Shown: positions 36,201 to 48,200 of the stretch, piece after piece
How positions within the stretch are numbered: position 1 is the first letter of the stretch
How the letters are laid out: every line of letters begins with the position of its first letter
NCBI GenBank assembly: GCA_946902875.1
Contig: OX336340.1
Location: 22,769,566 to 22,833,565 of the forward strand
DNA from: Nematopogon swammerdamellus
Lineage: Eukaryota > Arthropoda > Insecta > Lepidoptera > Adelidae
Length of the DNA stretch: 64,000 nt
Direction: 5' to 3'
The notes under the pieces: model-generated
Database searches by the model: none
What the model saw: the letters and a program-made list of their open reading frames with translations, nothing else
What the model was told of the DNA's origin: nothing
Translations under genes and position numbers: made by a program

Positions 36201-39200
36201 TCAAATTGATTTTGAAAGGGACGGCGGGCACCTTATCCATCCTAAAGCCATACAGTTTCCAGCAAAGTTTAATTATGGAACAGCTGAGAGACGGATGTTA
36301 CCGAAAATTTTGGCATGGGCCTCCACTGTCCATAAAATGTAGGGCAGACTGTTGACCATGCTGTCGTGTATTTGGGCTCCAGAATATTTGAGGAGGGTCA
36401 AGCGTATGTTGCATTGAGTCGCGTAAAGTCTTTAGAAGGGCTATGTATTGAGGAGCTTGATTGTGAGAAATTGACAGGTAAGAAACCGAGTAACAAAGAT
36501 GCAATGAGAGGTTGGAAAGGATGAGGAGTTTGCGTAATGAATGATACGAGCCAAAAATCAAACTAAAAACGAGTAAATAAAAAAATAGGTAAAAAAACTT
36601 TTAAGTTAAACGGTTTTATTAAAAAAAACTAGAAAAAAAAACATCAGCTGTACAAAAAACTAGAAAATAATAAGGACACAAGCCTGGGCCTTCTTAAGAT
36701 TTTACGTCTAGGTAAGAAATCGTGCAATACTAGCGTGCTGTCTTCTCATGTCGGATGCCAAAGGGCACATTGTGTCGCTGCGTCAGCGGAATAAGTAATA
36801 AATTGAGACTTTTAACAGACTAATATAAAAACGTGGGGCGTATGTTATTACGCATATTATACGCCCCACGTTTTTATATTAGTCTGTTAAAAGTCTCAAT
36901 TTATTACTTATTCCGCTGACGCAGCGACACAATGTGCCCTTTGGCATCCGACATGAGAAGACAGCACGCTAGTATTGCACGATTTCTTACCTAGACGTAA
37001 AATCTTAAGAAGGCCCAGGCTTGTGTCCTTATTATTTTCTAGTTTTTTGTACAGCTGATGTTTTTTTTTCTAGTTTTTTTTAATAAAACCGTTTAACTTA
37101 AAAGTTTTTTTACGTATTTTTTTTAATCATGAGTTAGAATTTATTTTTTATTTAATAAAGGCGGACGTTAACCATCCACCAAATCTTGAAGAATAGATTT
37201 TCACCAAAAAGTACTGTAAAATGATCGAATCTGGGAAAAAGTTTCAGAGCTTTTCGTCTTCAAATATGGGCCCCTTTCGAACCCTGAAGTTTCGAAAACC
37301 TATCCTGATACACCCTGTATATGTTTAACGCTTTTACATATATTTCTATGTATCGTGCTCCAGTGGTTCGAAATAGTGAAGGTTTATATAATATTATATG
37401 TATAGATTACCTTTTTACCTATACTACCGATATTTTCATTTTATTAGGCCGAAACTCACCCGGTGCGAAAATGATTCCGTTGCCGATGACTTTTCTGGCG
37501 AAGCGATGAAGATCGTCCTTCTCCAAGCAAGTCTTCAGGACGTATTCTATGTCCACGGGTTCCACTAAGACTGTGAACAATATTTAAATTTTATATTGTT
37601 GTAACCACTTTAAAATGTTCGTCCATTCGCTTACCTTACTAGGTGGATTTGTATCACTGCGCGGACTTTTATGGTCGGTGAAACGGCTATGAAAATTTAT
37701 TTTTAGGGTTCCGTACCTCAAAGGAGGAAAAAACGGAACCCTTATAGGATCACTTTGTTGTCCGTCTGTCTGTCTGTCAAGACCCTTTTTCTCAGTAACG
37801 GGTAGAGGTAAGCTTCTAAATCAACGCAATCTGTCTTATCTTCGTATAAGAGATGTTGACGCTTAATAGGTATAGGAGACAGTAAAGGAAACACTTACGA
37901 TTACTGCTCTCTCTCTGTCGATCCAGGGGGCCCCCTTGTTGGCTGGCGCACTTCCGGGAATGTTTAATAAGATCACTTTCGTCTGCGGCGACGAAACGCG
38001 GCGACGACGTATTTTATCTGAATTTTAAATTATTATGCGGCGGAGCGGACGAGCGTCGTACCGCGCCTGCGGCTGTATCTGTGCTACTACAGCTGACTGA
38101 GCGATCGACTTGCGATCGCGAGCAATCATAAAGCAGGGACGGACTAGATAGGAGGAAACGCCAACATACTCCCTCCCGAAATCAATGTGTGATTTCTTAT
38201 CCTTGAAAATAGTTTTGCAACGGCCATATAACTCTCCAGTATACATACTCTAACTTATAATGAGGTTTCACTATACAATGTGATAACGAGCGCACCATCG
38301 CAGAACCTTTCAAAGTAAACGCATGCACTAACTATTCAAACGGTACAACCTTTCAATCAAAAAAGAGACAATACATATATTATTATTATCAAATATGCAT
38401 GCAGACTTACAGCTGACATCAGCACTAACCTCTACTTAAACTCTACTGTTGTATTGGCAGAGGACACAGTTTCACAACTGGCCGTAGAAAAGTTCCGCAC
38501 GATGTGCGAATGGTAGCTACTCGAACAACATTGTCCTTACCAGGGTGAATCTGAACTACTCTACCTAAACGCCATTGCATGGGCGGCGATTCAGAATCAT
38601 CTATTAACACTAAATCGTCGCGCTTCAAATTAGCCTGGTTTTTCACCCATTTTGAACGTTGTTGTAAGGTGTGCAAATATGTATGTTTCCACTTACTCCA
38701 AAAGGTTTGCGTAATCTGTTGAAGTAATTGCCAACGTGTTAAGCGATTCATTGGAGTATCAGTTAGATCGAACTCTGGCACGGCTACTAGCGGAGCCCCT
38801 ATCAGGAAATGTCCAGGGGTCAATACATCTGTTTCTGTAGGGTCAGGGGACAGGGAGCACAATGGCCTTGAGTTCAAGATTGCCTCTACTTTGGTAAGCA
38901 CAGTATTAAATTCTTCGAAGGTGAGTACACAATTCCCAATAGTTCTCCTTGAGTGATATTTTGAAGATTTTATGCCGGCTTCGAAAATGCCTCCGAAATG
39001 TGGAGCGGAAGGTGGATTTGTATGAAACGTAATATTTTGTGTGCTTAAGTAACGCGAAATTTGATCGACGTTGGCCTGAGACATGATATATTTGTGCACA
39101 CCAGTTAGATACGACTTTGCACCGACGAAGTTAGTACCGCAATCAGTGTATACATGACTGCAGATGCCTCGGCGAGCGGTGAATCGATCAAACGATGCTA

Positions 39201-42200
39201 AAAAGGCGTCGGTTGACATTTCAGATACCAGTTCCAAATGAATTGCCTTCACGGATAAGCAAATAAAAAGACAAACGTAGGCCTTGCTTAACTTAGCGTT
39301 CCTCCGTTTGCTCTCTTTAATCATGAAGGGACCGCCAAAGTCGATACCAACATTAAGAAAACATCGCCCTTGCTTAAATCGTGATATTGGTAGGTCACCC
39401 ATCATAGGTTGACAATGAACAGGTTTATTTTTGTAGCACGTGACGCACTTTGCCAATCTCGATCGTATAACATTACGAATTCCGATAATCCAAAATTTAC
39501 GTTGTATCAGGCTTTGAAGTGTTCGAGGTCCTACATGTAAATAGGCTCGATGATAGAAATCAACAATCAGTCTCGTAAGGTGGCACGATTTGGGGATCAG
39601 TATTGGATGTTTTGCCTGATCCGGTAGGTTTGCATGTTTCAGACGACCCCCCACTCTGAGGAGATCCTGTGAATCACGAAAGGGACATAATCTTTGAAGG
39701 GAGCCTGTACACGATTGGCCTTTACTAAGGTTGGCAATATCTGATGAGAAAAACACAGATTGTGCATCCTTTACCAGCAAAAGGAAGGAATCATTTATCT
39801 CTTTGCATGTAAGTGAACCGATAATGCGATTTTGTTTAGGTAGACGGCAATTTTTCACGAAACGAAAAATATACGCGATCGTCCTTTGCAGTCTTCCTAG
39901 CCTTGAAAAACGTTCCGATAATAAAATCAATGCTGATAATTTAGGTTCCTCTTCTCCGGACACGAGTACTGTAGCCTTTGTTTCGGGTAGAGGATATTGA
40001 GTGGACGACTGTATATTCACAGGCCAGACGGAAGGAGCTTTGCTTAACCAGAGTGGTCCGTTCCACCAAATGGATGCAGTCAATAATTGACTCGGCAGAA
40101 GACCGCGGCTGGGCAAGTCACTAGGGTTTTCATGCGTGGACACGTGTCTCCACGCAGATGGTTCAACATTCTCCAAAATTTCCACCACACGGTTAGCTAC
40201 AAACGTTTTTAGCTGGTATGACGGTGTTCGGAGCCACGCGAGAACCGTAGCACTGTCTGTGAGCGCATACGGCGCACTCAACTCAATGTTTGACTGCAGA
40301 GTCGTTTGTAAGTATTTAAGTAACCGGGATAAAATAAGTGCACCTGATAATTCCAGTCGTGGAATAGATAATGTCTTTAATGGGGCTACCTTTGACTTGG
40401 ACATGAGTAAATGGATTTGGCTCTCTCCATTTTTTACGAAACTCACTCTCAGATACACTACACACGCATAGCCTAGTTCTGACGCGTCGCAAAACCCAAT
40501 TAGCTGGCCCTTTTTGGAGCCAGCGCCCAAAACGAATCTGTCAATTTTAACCTGGGACAGTAGCGGTAACTGCTCAATAAATTCCTTCCAATCGCTCCAG
40601 ATGTCATTAGGAACGGGTCCATCCCACGTCAGTCCTAAGCGCCACAAGCGTTGCATTATACATTTGGCACGAAATACAACTGGCGATACCCATCCAAGAG
40701 GATCAAAAATGCGCGCTATTTGGGCCAGAATTGCGCGTTTTGTGCAAGTAGGGTCGACAGCATCAGTAGAATAAGAGAATGAGTCAGTTACGGGATTGTT
40801 TATTGTTTATTGTATAATTTCATCCACAGGTAGGTAACCTACGCTTGGACATGTCGAAAATTCCGCCAGTTCTAAATTCAATGCGAAGAAGAACTGACAA
40901 ACAAACTTCGCAAGTCACAATGTTTTGTTAGTACCTTAAAAGTATTATATTATAGTAACTTACAAATAATTAACCCATACTACCGCTCACAAGAGCATTA
41001 ATATTTACAGCATAAACATGAATACTGAAGAATCTGACCACACTGCCTATTTAAATTACCTATATCTGGTGTATAGTGCCATCGTCAATTTTGATATTTC
41101 ATATTATATCAAGTCAAATAAAACAATTACTTTACGTTTATTACAAAGAAATGTAATAAGTCATATTAAAAATCAAATGATACAAAGTGTATCGAATTGT
41201 CAAAATTTGTTAGTGGGAAAAATAGTAGTCAGACTCTTAGATAAAATTACGGTCAGTTAATGCATCCTTAATACTGTAATAACTCTTTTCAATTAACATT
41301 ATTTTAATCCGTCGTTTAAAATTATTGTCATCTAATTGTTTTATGTTAGGAGACAGTTTATTATAAAATCTAACACTATTACAAATAAAGCTTTTTGTAG
41401 TTTTAGCTAATCTATGTCTTATTAGTTGTACATTATTCTTACCCCGTGTGTCATAGTTATGATTGTCGGAATTGAGAGAGGAATCATGAATGTATTTTCT
41501 GGCATAGCATATGTTCTGGTAAACATATGCACTTGGTAAAGTCATGACTCCTATCTCTCCGAACGCTGTCCTACAAGTATCTCTAGTTTTCATATTTAGG
41601 ATGTACCTCAAGGCCCTCTTCTGTAATAAAAATATTCTATTTGAGTCTGCTGCATTTCCCCAAAACATTAGGCCATATGACATGATGCTCTCAAAATAAG
41701 CATGATAAACCGTTTTTGCAGCATGGGTCCCGCCTAGCTCTTTAATTTTTTTGATAGCATAACATGCGGAACTCAACTTACCAGCTAAAGAGTTTATGTG
41801 GGCTTTCCAAGTAAAACTTTTATCAAATATTACCCCAAGAAAAGTTAGTTCATTAGCAAGGTTTAATGACAAGTTATCTGCAGTTTTTAATATGCTATCA
41901 TTGTTATTACGTCTATGAGTCCCAAGAGCAAAGTGCATAATATTAGTTTTGTTGACATTTAGCAATAGATTGTTGCACTCAAACCAAGATTTTAGAGATT
42001 CTAGTACAGTTAAAAAGGATTCTCTCAGTTTACTTATATCATTGTTTTTCAGTACAACTGAGATATCATCTGCAAACATTACCATCTCTATATCGTCTGT
42101 TATACAGCTCGAGATGTCGTTAACATATATTAGAAACAATAATGGTCCCAGGATAGAACCCTGCGGCACACCCATTGTGATTGATTCTACATTCGATTTT

Positions 42201-45200
42201 AAGCCATTGACGTCACATATTTGAGCTCTATTTTCTAAATATGATTGAAATATACGCAATTCATTGTCTCTTATGCCATAATGTTCCAGCTTCATTAATA
42301 ATATTTCGTGATTTACACAGTCAAAGGCTTTGGATAGGTCACAAAAAATGCCATAAGTATGCTGAGAGTTGTCTAGAGAAGTTAATATTGATTTTACCAT
42401 AGAAGCTATAGCATCACCCGTTGAGAGTCCTTTCCGAAATCCAAATTGTTTACAATTTAAAAGTTCATTATCTGTAAGGAATTTAATTAGCCGTTTTTCC
42501 AAAATTTTTTCAAAAACCTTACTGAAAACTGGCAATATAGAAACAGGACGATAGTTCTCAACATTGTTATGGCATCCCTTTTTATACAAAGGTATAACTT
42601 TGGCTACTTTTAATGAATCTGGGAATATGCCATTTTCTAGACAGTCATTTACAATATCTGTTAGCGGGCCGATAACACTTGTTACAGATTTCAATAATAC
42701 AGGTGATAGACTCCACAGGTCTAGGGAACGTTTAGATTTCAGGTCCTTTATTACTCTCTCAGTCTCTAGGTATGTGACAGATGCAAATTTCGCTGATTCA
42801 GAATTCCGAGGGATAAATGATTTGAGGTAGTTTAACGATACTTCTTTACTAGCCTTTAGACTTTGAGTAGTATTATGGGCTATTGTGGAAAAAAATTTAT
42901 TCACATGATTGGCAATCGCTGTATTATCTGAAATAATTTCTGATCCAATTTTTAACTCTAGCTTGGTGTTACAGTCTTTAGATTTGCCAGTTTCTTCTTT
43001 AATTATGTTCCAGGCCATTTTGATTTTATTATCTGAATTCATAATTTTGTTTTTAAGGAACAGTTGCTTGGCTTTAATGGTAACTTGTTTAAAGATTTTG
43101 CTGTAACGTGTAACATAAGATCTAAGATCTGGGTTATTGTTAACTTTTAGGAGGTCGTATAAATGAAATAATTTGTCTTTAGAAATAACAATAGCTGGAG
43201 TAGCCCAGTCGGCAAATGTTTTTTTATTATTTACACATATACGTTTTAATGGCAGATGCTTGTCTAGGTATCTTATAAATATATTAAAGAAGTCTTTAAA
43301 ACTATAAATATTATTACCCTGGAATTCAGATTGTAAGTGTAAGTTTAACGCGTTTATCTGGCCCTTGTTTGATATTCGTTTCATCCTGCCCGAGACAGTA
43401 TTCTTACTTGTTGAGTAATTTATAGAAATTAACTGCGCATAATGATCTGACAATATTCCAGAAAATACTTTTGAATCTAGTAATTTACAATCAGTAAAAA
43501 TATTATCAATGCAGGATGAACACGAATCTGTCACTCTAGTATATTGGAAGATTGTTTGTCTAAGCAAAAAACTATCCATCAAATCAGATAGCTCATGTTG
43601 CCCTCCTTCTTCTAAGGGAAATTTAATATTAAAGTCTCCGCAGACAATTATTAATTTATTATTATTTGTATTTAATTTACACAGACATTCTTCCAATTTG
43701 TTTATAAATGATTGCATATTCCCACATGGTGACCTATATACTGATACTATGAATATTGAGTCCATTTCTATACAACTTATTTCAAATTCTTTTTCTATTG
43801 ACATTTTTACTACATCTAGTCTGTTCTTAGCTTTGTGACCGTTCTTCACAAGAATTAAAGTACCACCTCTTATAAAGTTTTTTCGATGGCTACTGCTAAT
43901 AATAGAATAGTTATTAATACATTGAGTGCTTAATTCATTACAATCTATCCAGGACTCGGTTACGCAGTAAACGTCAATTTGATTTTCTTTTAAAACTAAT
44001 TCTAATAGTAGATTTTTACCGCGCAGACCCTGTACATTTTGATGACTTATAACTAGCTTATTTTTGCAATTTGACTTATTTTTTAATAGATGACAATGTT
44101 TAGGAGAATTTAATTTGGTTTCAAATGAATCACGGCCACTAAGAACAGAAGTTAACATAAAAAAGAGTTTGATTCTATTGGCTTATCTTTAGGATTATTA
44201 TTTACTAATTCTACAAAGTGTAGATTTGATTTTTTCATACTAAGATTACAGTTCTGTACATTTGAATGGATTAGTTTTCGGCCCATGCTATTAATACGGC
44301 CATCCAGTGCATAGCATGACTTTCCCAGCCCATTCACATCGATATAGATGGTGTTAGGAACGCTCCTGGTCAACATATACACTAGATGGTTGCTCCTGTG
44401 TGCGGCAGTATTGATTCTGTGCGAATCATGCAGTCGAGTCGGCACATATAGTAGCGAGCTGATGAATATTGTTACCTTTGCCGCATTACAGACCTCGACT
44501 GCATACTTCACACAGCTGTGGTAAGCTACTGTGTCTGTGTTAGTTTCCGCGCCGCCTACCAACAAGATAACTATATCTTTCTCGTCCAGCTTGCTCACTT
44601 GTCTCGGAAGGTCCTTAATAATGTCAGTGATGCTCGCCGCTGGCTTGCACGTGGTCGAGACGGTGTCCGACGACTGTCGCGACTCGTGAAATGTGCGACC
44701 CATGTTGAGTGCGAGCTCATCACCGAGTATCACGATCCTTCTGGCCGGCTTCGCGCAGCTGGAGTGGACGAGGGTTGGCGGGGGGGTCGGCACGGTGGTG
44801 GTGGTCCGGGGAAGTGGTGCTGTCGGTATTTCCGGCTCGGTAACGCAAACACGGGGGACCGGTTGCTTCCCATGTCGACCTTTTCCTTTACCAACAGCTG
44901 AACGGGGTTCCTTGGCCGCTGTCTTCTTCTTTCCCTTTCCCTTTCTCTTCTTGGAAGACTTCCCACCTGACGTAGTGGTCTCCACGCTGTGTGCTATCCT
45001 GGAAGGAGGCGGTGTGGCGGCGGCAGAGCTGGTACTTGCCGCTGCAGGTGGCTCGCTTGATCGCATGGCAGTGGGGGGGATGGGGGAAAGAAGTGGCTCT
45101 GTAGAAGGGGGGGTGTGCCGCGGGGACTCCTGTGGAGACACAGTTTGCCGATCCACTGGGGTGTCGAGAATAACGACGCATTCTACGGCGGGGCAGGGGG

Positions 45201-48200
45201 AGGGGCAACGAGCTCGCCGGGGTGTCGTGGAGTGTGCGCTCGCGCTGCAGCGAACGGCTGCTTCCAGCTCCGTCAATCTCAGTGACTGGTCGCGGATGAC
45301 TGAGTTCTTCTCCGCTACGTCTTTCCGCAGCGCGACGTTCTGCTTCCTCTCAATGTTCAGCTGGTCCCTCACCTCGCGCAGTTCCTCTGCGGTCCCGTCG
45401 TAGGAGTACAAGCAGCTGCTGTCCTTGTTGATCCGCACCTCCAGCAACTCCTTGTGCAGTGCGTTGTTGGAGTCCAGGACTTTCTCAAACTCCTTCTGGT
45501 TATTCTCGTACCAGTAGATCATGTCCATGCACTTCTCCTCACTCTCCTGGAGCTCCGCGAGGCACCTCTCCTTCTTGGCGAGCAACGCTTTGAGCCGAGC
45601 ATTGTCTGCCAAGACGTTCTCAAACGCGGCCGAGTTGTCGTCCTGCTCGGTGAGGAGGCGCTCGTTCAGCTCACGCAGCTCCTCCGTCTGCTGTAGCAGG
45701 CTCTGCAGGCGCTCGTCGCTCTCGCTGGCCATTGCAGCCCGTGCGCCGCTCCGTGTGCGCATGAAAAAGAAGGTCAACTCGGTTAGCAGGAACCAGAGCA
45801 AGTAACACGACAAGTATGTCAGTAGTAGTCAGTATGTTTATATATATATAATATTTATGTAGTACTACTTATCCTTGTAGAATTCTATATATTCAGCACA
45901 TACAAATAAAAGTGTCACATATAATAAACAACAATAATTCTATGGTCAATACGTACAAATACAAGTGTCTATATGTATGTGTATATATGTGTGTAATAAA
46001 CAACAATATCCTGTGATATGTACCACTATGTGTGCACTATTTTTACAGTTAATATTCCACTAAGTACGTACTTATATATCTATACTTATAGTCAATGTTA
46101 TAATTTTCTAATGTACTTAATGAAATAATAATATAACAATTTTAAAAGTAAAACATAATATACCTAACAGTGTACGAATCGGTGAGAGTGTGTAGACTAA
46201 GTTAACTAGCTAATCATGCATAATTATTTGGCTTGGCGATCGGCTCTTTGTCGCGTAGATCTACCGGCAGGTATATAGCTGTACCTGCAACAGGTGTGAA
46301 GGACTCTAAAATATAGCTACCTGTCCCTCGCGTCGTGGGCTAATCGCCTACGGTGCCCGGAGGTACCGCGATATGCCCCGAGCAAGGTCGAGCCAATCTG
46401 TGCCGTAGTACAATAGGTGTATCTATAAAAGTTAGGTTATTTCATAAAATTTTATGTAGGTATGTCGCATTATATCTTAAATAAATATCACGTTACTCAC
46501 GCCTTCGGGGAAGAGCACTTCCGGGTCAGCTTATTTACTTCTGCAAGCGCCTTTGTCCAGAGAACCCTCCAAATGTATGTCACGCGTTGTAGGTTAGGTC
46601 CCAGCTGATTACATCAAATCTTGCAGTATTCCGCTACTTCCTTGTCATAAGTATCTTGCAGTAGCCGTGAGCGTCTCATGAAATGTGTTTTCTTCACTCT
46701 TGGCTCACCGGTAACATGAATTTCTTGGAACGAATACTACGTGTCGCATTTTTTAACGGTCACTTTTTTTCTTGGTAGGATTTCTTGACTTAGGCTCGCT
46801 GCATATCAAATATAATACTTCCACGCACAGATTTTATCTATTATTAACGATATTACTTGAAATATTAAGTCTACGTTGCAAATTTATATTAATAACAAAA
46901 AAGATAAAACACCAGTCCTATAATTTAAACTTGACAGCTGCAACGCAGTGTTGCCACTCCAATAATTCCAATAAATGCCTAATATTTTGATCGTACAATC
47001 AATTCCATCCAAATGAAATGAGCTCGGTATCTCGCAAACTTCAGATGGAAGTGCAGTCAAAAATTCCGGACAATTACTTGACCATTTTCTTAGCTCAAAT
47101 CCGCCGCGTTTCAACAGGCCAACAAGTTGAGTTCGGGTTTCTAATGCCTGTTGAAGGGTGTCAGTTCCCGTCACGACATCGTCCACGTATATGTCATGAG
47201 TAAGTATCTCCGCACCCTTTGGATAGTTATGCCCTTCATCTTCAGCTAACTTTCTTAGTGTGCGCAGTGCTAAGTACGGGGCTGACGACACACCATATGT
47301 GACCGTGTTGAGTTCATACTCCAAAACAGGCGTAGCGACAGATTCACGCCAGAGTATATGTTGAAATTTACGGTGTTCGGGTACGATCAAAATTTGGCGG
47401 TACATTTTACTTATATCTGCTGTAAACACTAGAGCGTGAAGCCGAAATCTTAAAATAACAGCCACTATATCGTTTTGCAGTTTGGGTCCGCAATACAATA
47501 AATCATTCAGAGAATAACCTGATGATGTTTTTGCTGAGGCGTCAAATACGGTTCTTAATTTGGTGGTTGAGCTAGATGGCTTTAGTACACAATGGTGCGG
47601 TATTACGTATCGATCAGAAACGTTATTCGACGAATTCGCCAGCTGCATGTGACCCAATCGTTCATATTCTCTCATGAATTCGATGTAAGCCAATTTCAAT
47701 TCGGGTTGACGAGCTAGGCGTCGTTCCAAGTTACGGAAACGAGTCAGTGCCTGTTCATGCGACTGACCAAGAGTAGAACAATTATTTTTGAATGGTAACG
47801 GAACAAGGTACCGACCGTCCTCGTTGCGATTATATCCGTCAATAAATATTTTTTCACATTCAACATCGTCGGGATTAAATGATTTAATGGAGGGTGATTG
47901 TTCAATGTCCCAAAATTGTTTTAATGTATCCTCCAAGGTTACGGTCGACGTGAATAAAGCAGTAGTAGTTTTTGGAGGTTGGCACATCGTATTCACCTTC
48001 CCGGTTATTATCCATCCAAACACGCTGTGAAGAGCCGTTGGATACCCTGGACCCACCTTTATACGTTTGCCATCGTAGATGTCTGGGTAAACGTCTGCTC
48101 CCAGCAGCAGTTCGATGGGAGATGGGATGTCAAAGCTAGGGTCTGCCAAAGCTAACTCTTTAAACCGGTCACACGTGTCGCGTGGAATTTGTTTCGTCGG

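Larger units (their letters stand above)
33917..37317. mobile_element. 3.4-kb TIR element carrying minisatellite, helicase relic and palindrome
   Basis: Termini CAGGGTGTATCAGGATAGGT at 33917 and the inverse at 37298-37317 (ending GATACACCCTG) form TIRs of about 36 bp with few mismatches, flanked by TA on both sides. This is compatible with a Tc1/mariner-type target, but no transposase is seen. Inside it are, in order, a leader with TTAAACGGTTTTATTTAAC (34193), the 130-bp array, a PIF1-like helicase relic and a large palindrome. The inner part recurs at 53177-55191 without these outer TIRs, so it is probably a second mobile unit nested here. Confidence 0.7.
40798..46964 (-). mobile_element. 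Full-length CR1/Jockey-type non-LTR retrotransposon, 6.17 kb
   Basis: It has two overlapping intact ORFs (45813 to 44152 and 44158 to 41237), a 1.15-kb 5' UTR (45814-46964) and a 440-bp 3' UTR (40798-41236) ending in a CAATAAACAATAAACAAT tail. It is inserted in BEL pol at an Asn codon; only AAT (40795-40797 and 46965-46967) is duplicated. Truncated relatives at 3699-4795 and 14606-14857 are nearly identical, so the family has been active recently. Confidence 0.93.

Noticed and set aside
36298..36561. 87-aa minus-strand ORF
   Set aside because: Antisense to the PIF1-like helicase fragment, whose motifs are on the plus strand.
41018..41260. 80-aa plus-strand ORF, also found at 3920-4162
   Set aside because: Its apparent conservation reflects two near-identical LINE 3' ends on the opposite strand; no independent evidence of a gene.
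44518..45805. Plus-strand ORFs up to 236 aa opposite LINE ORF1
   Set aside because: GC-rich antisense shadows of ORF1, with no recognisable domain.
46884..46964. C-terminal extension of the BEL ORF reading [12 protein letters not shown] onward
   Set aside because: These codons are the 5' end of the inserted LINE read in a chance open frame; true pol continues at 40797.
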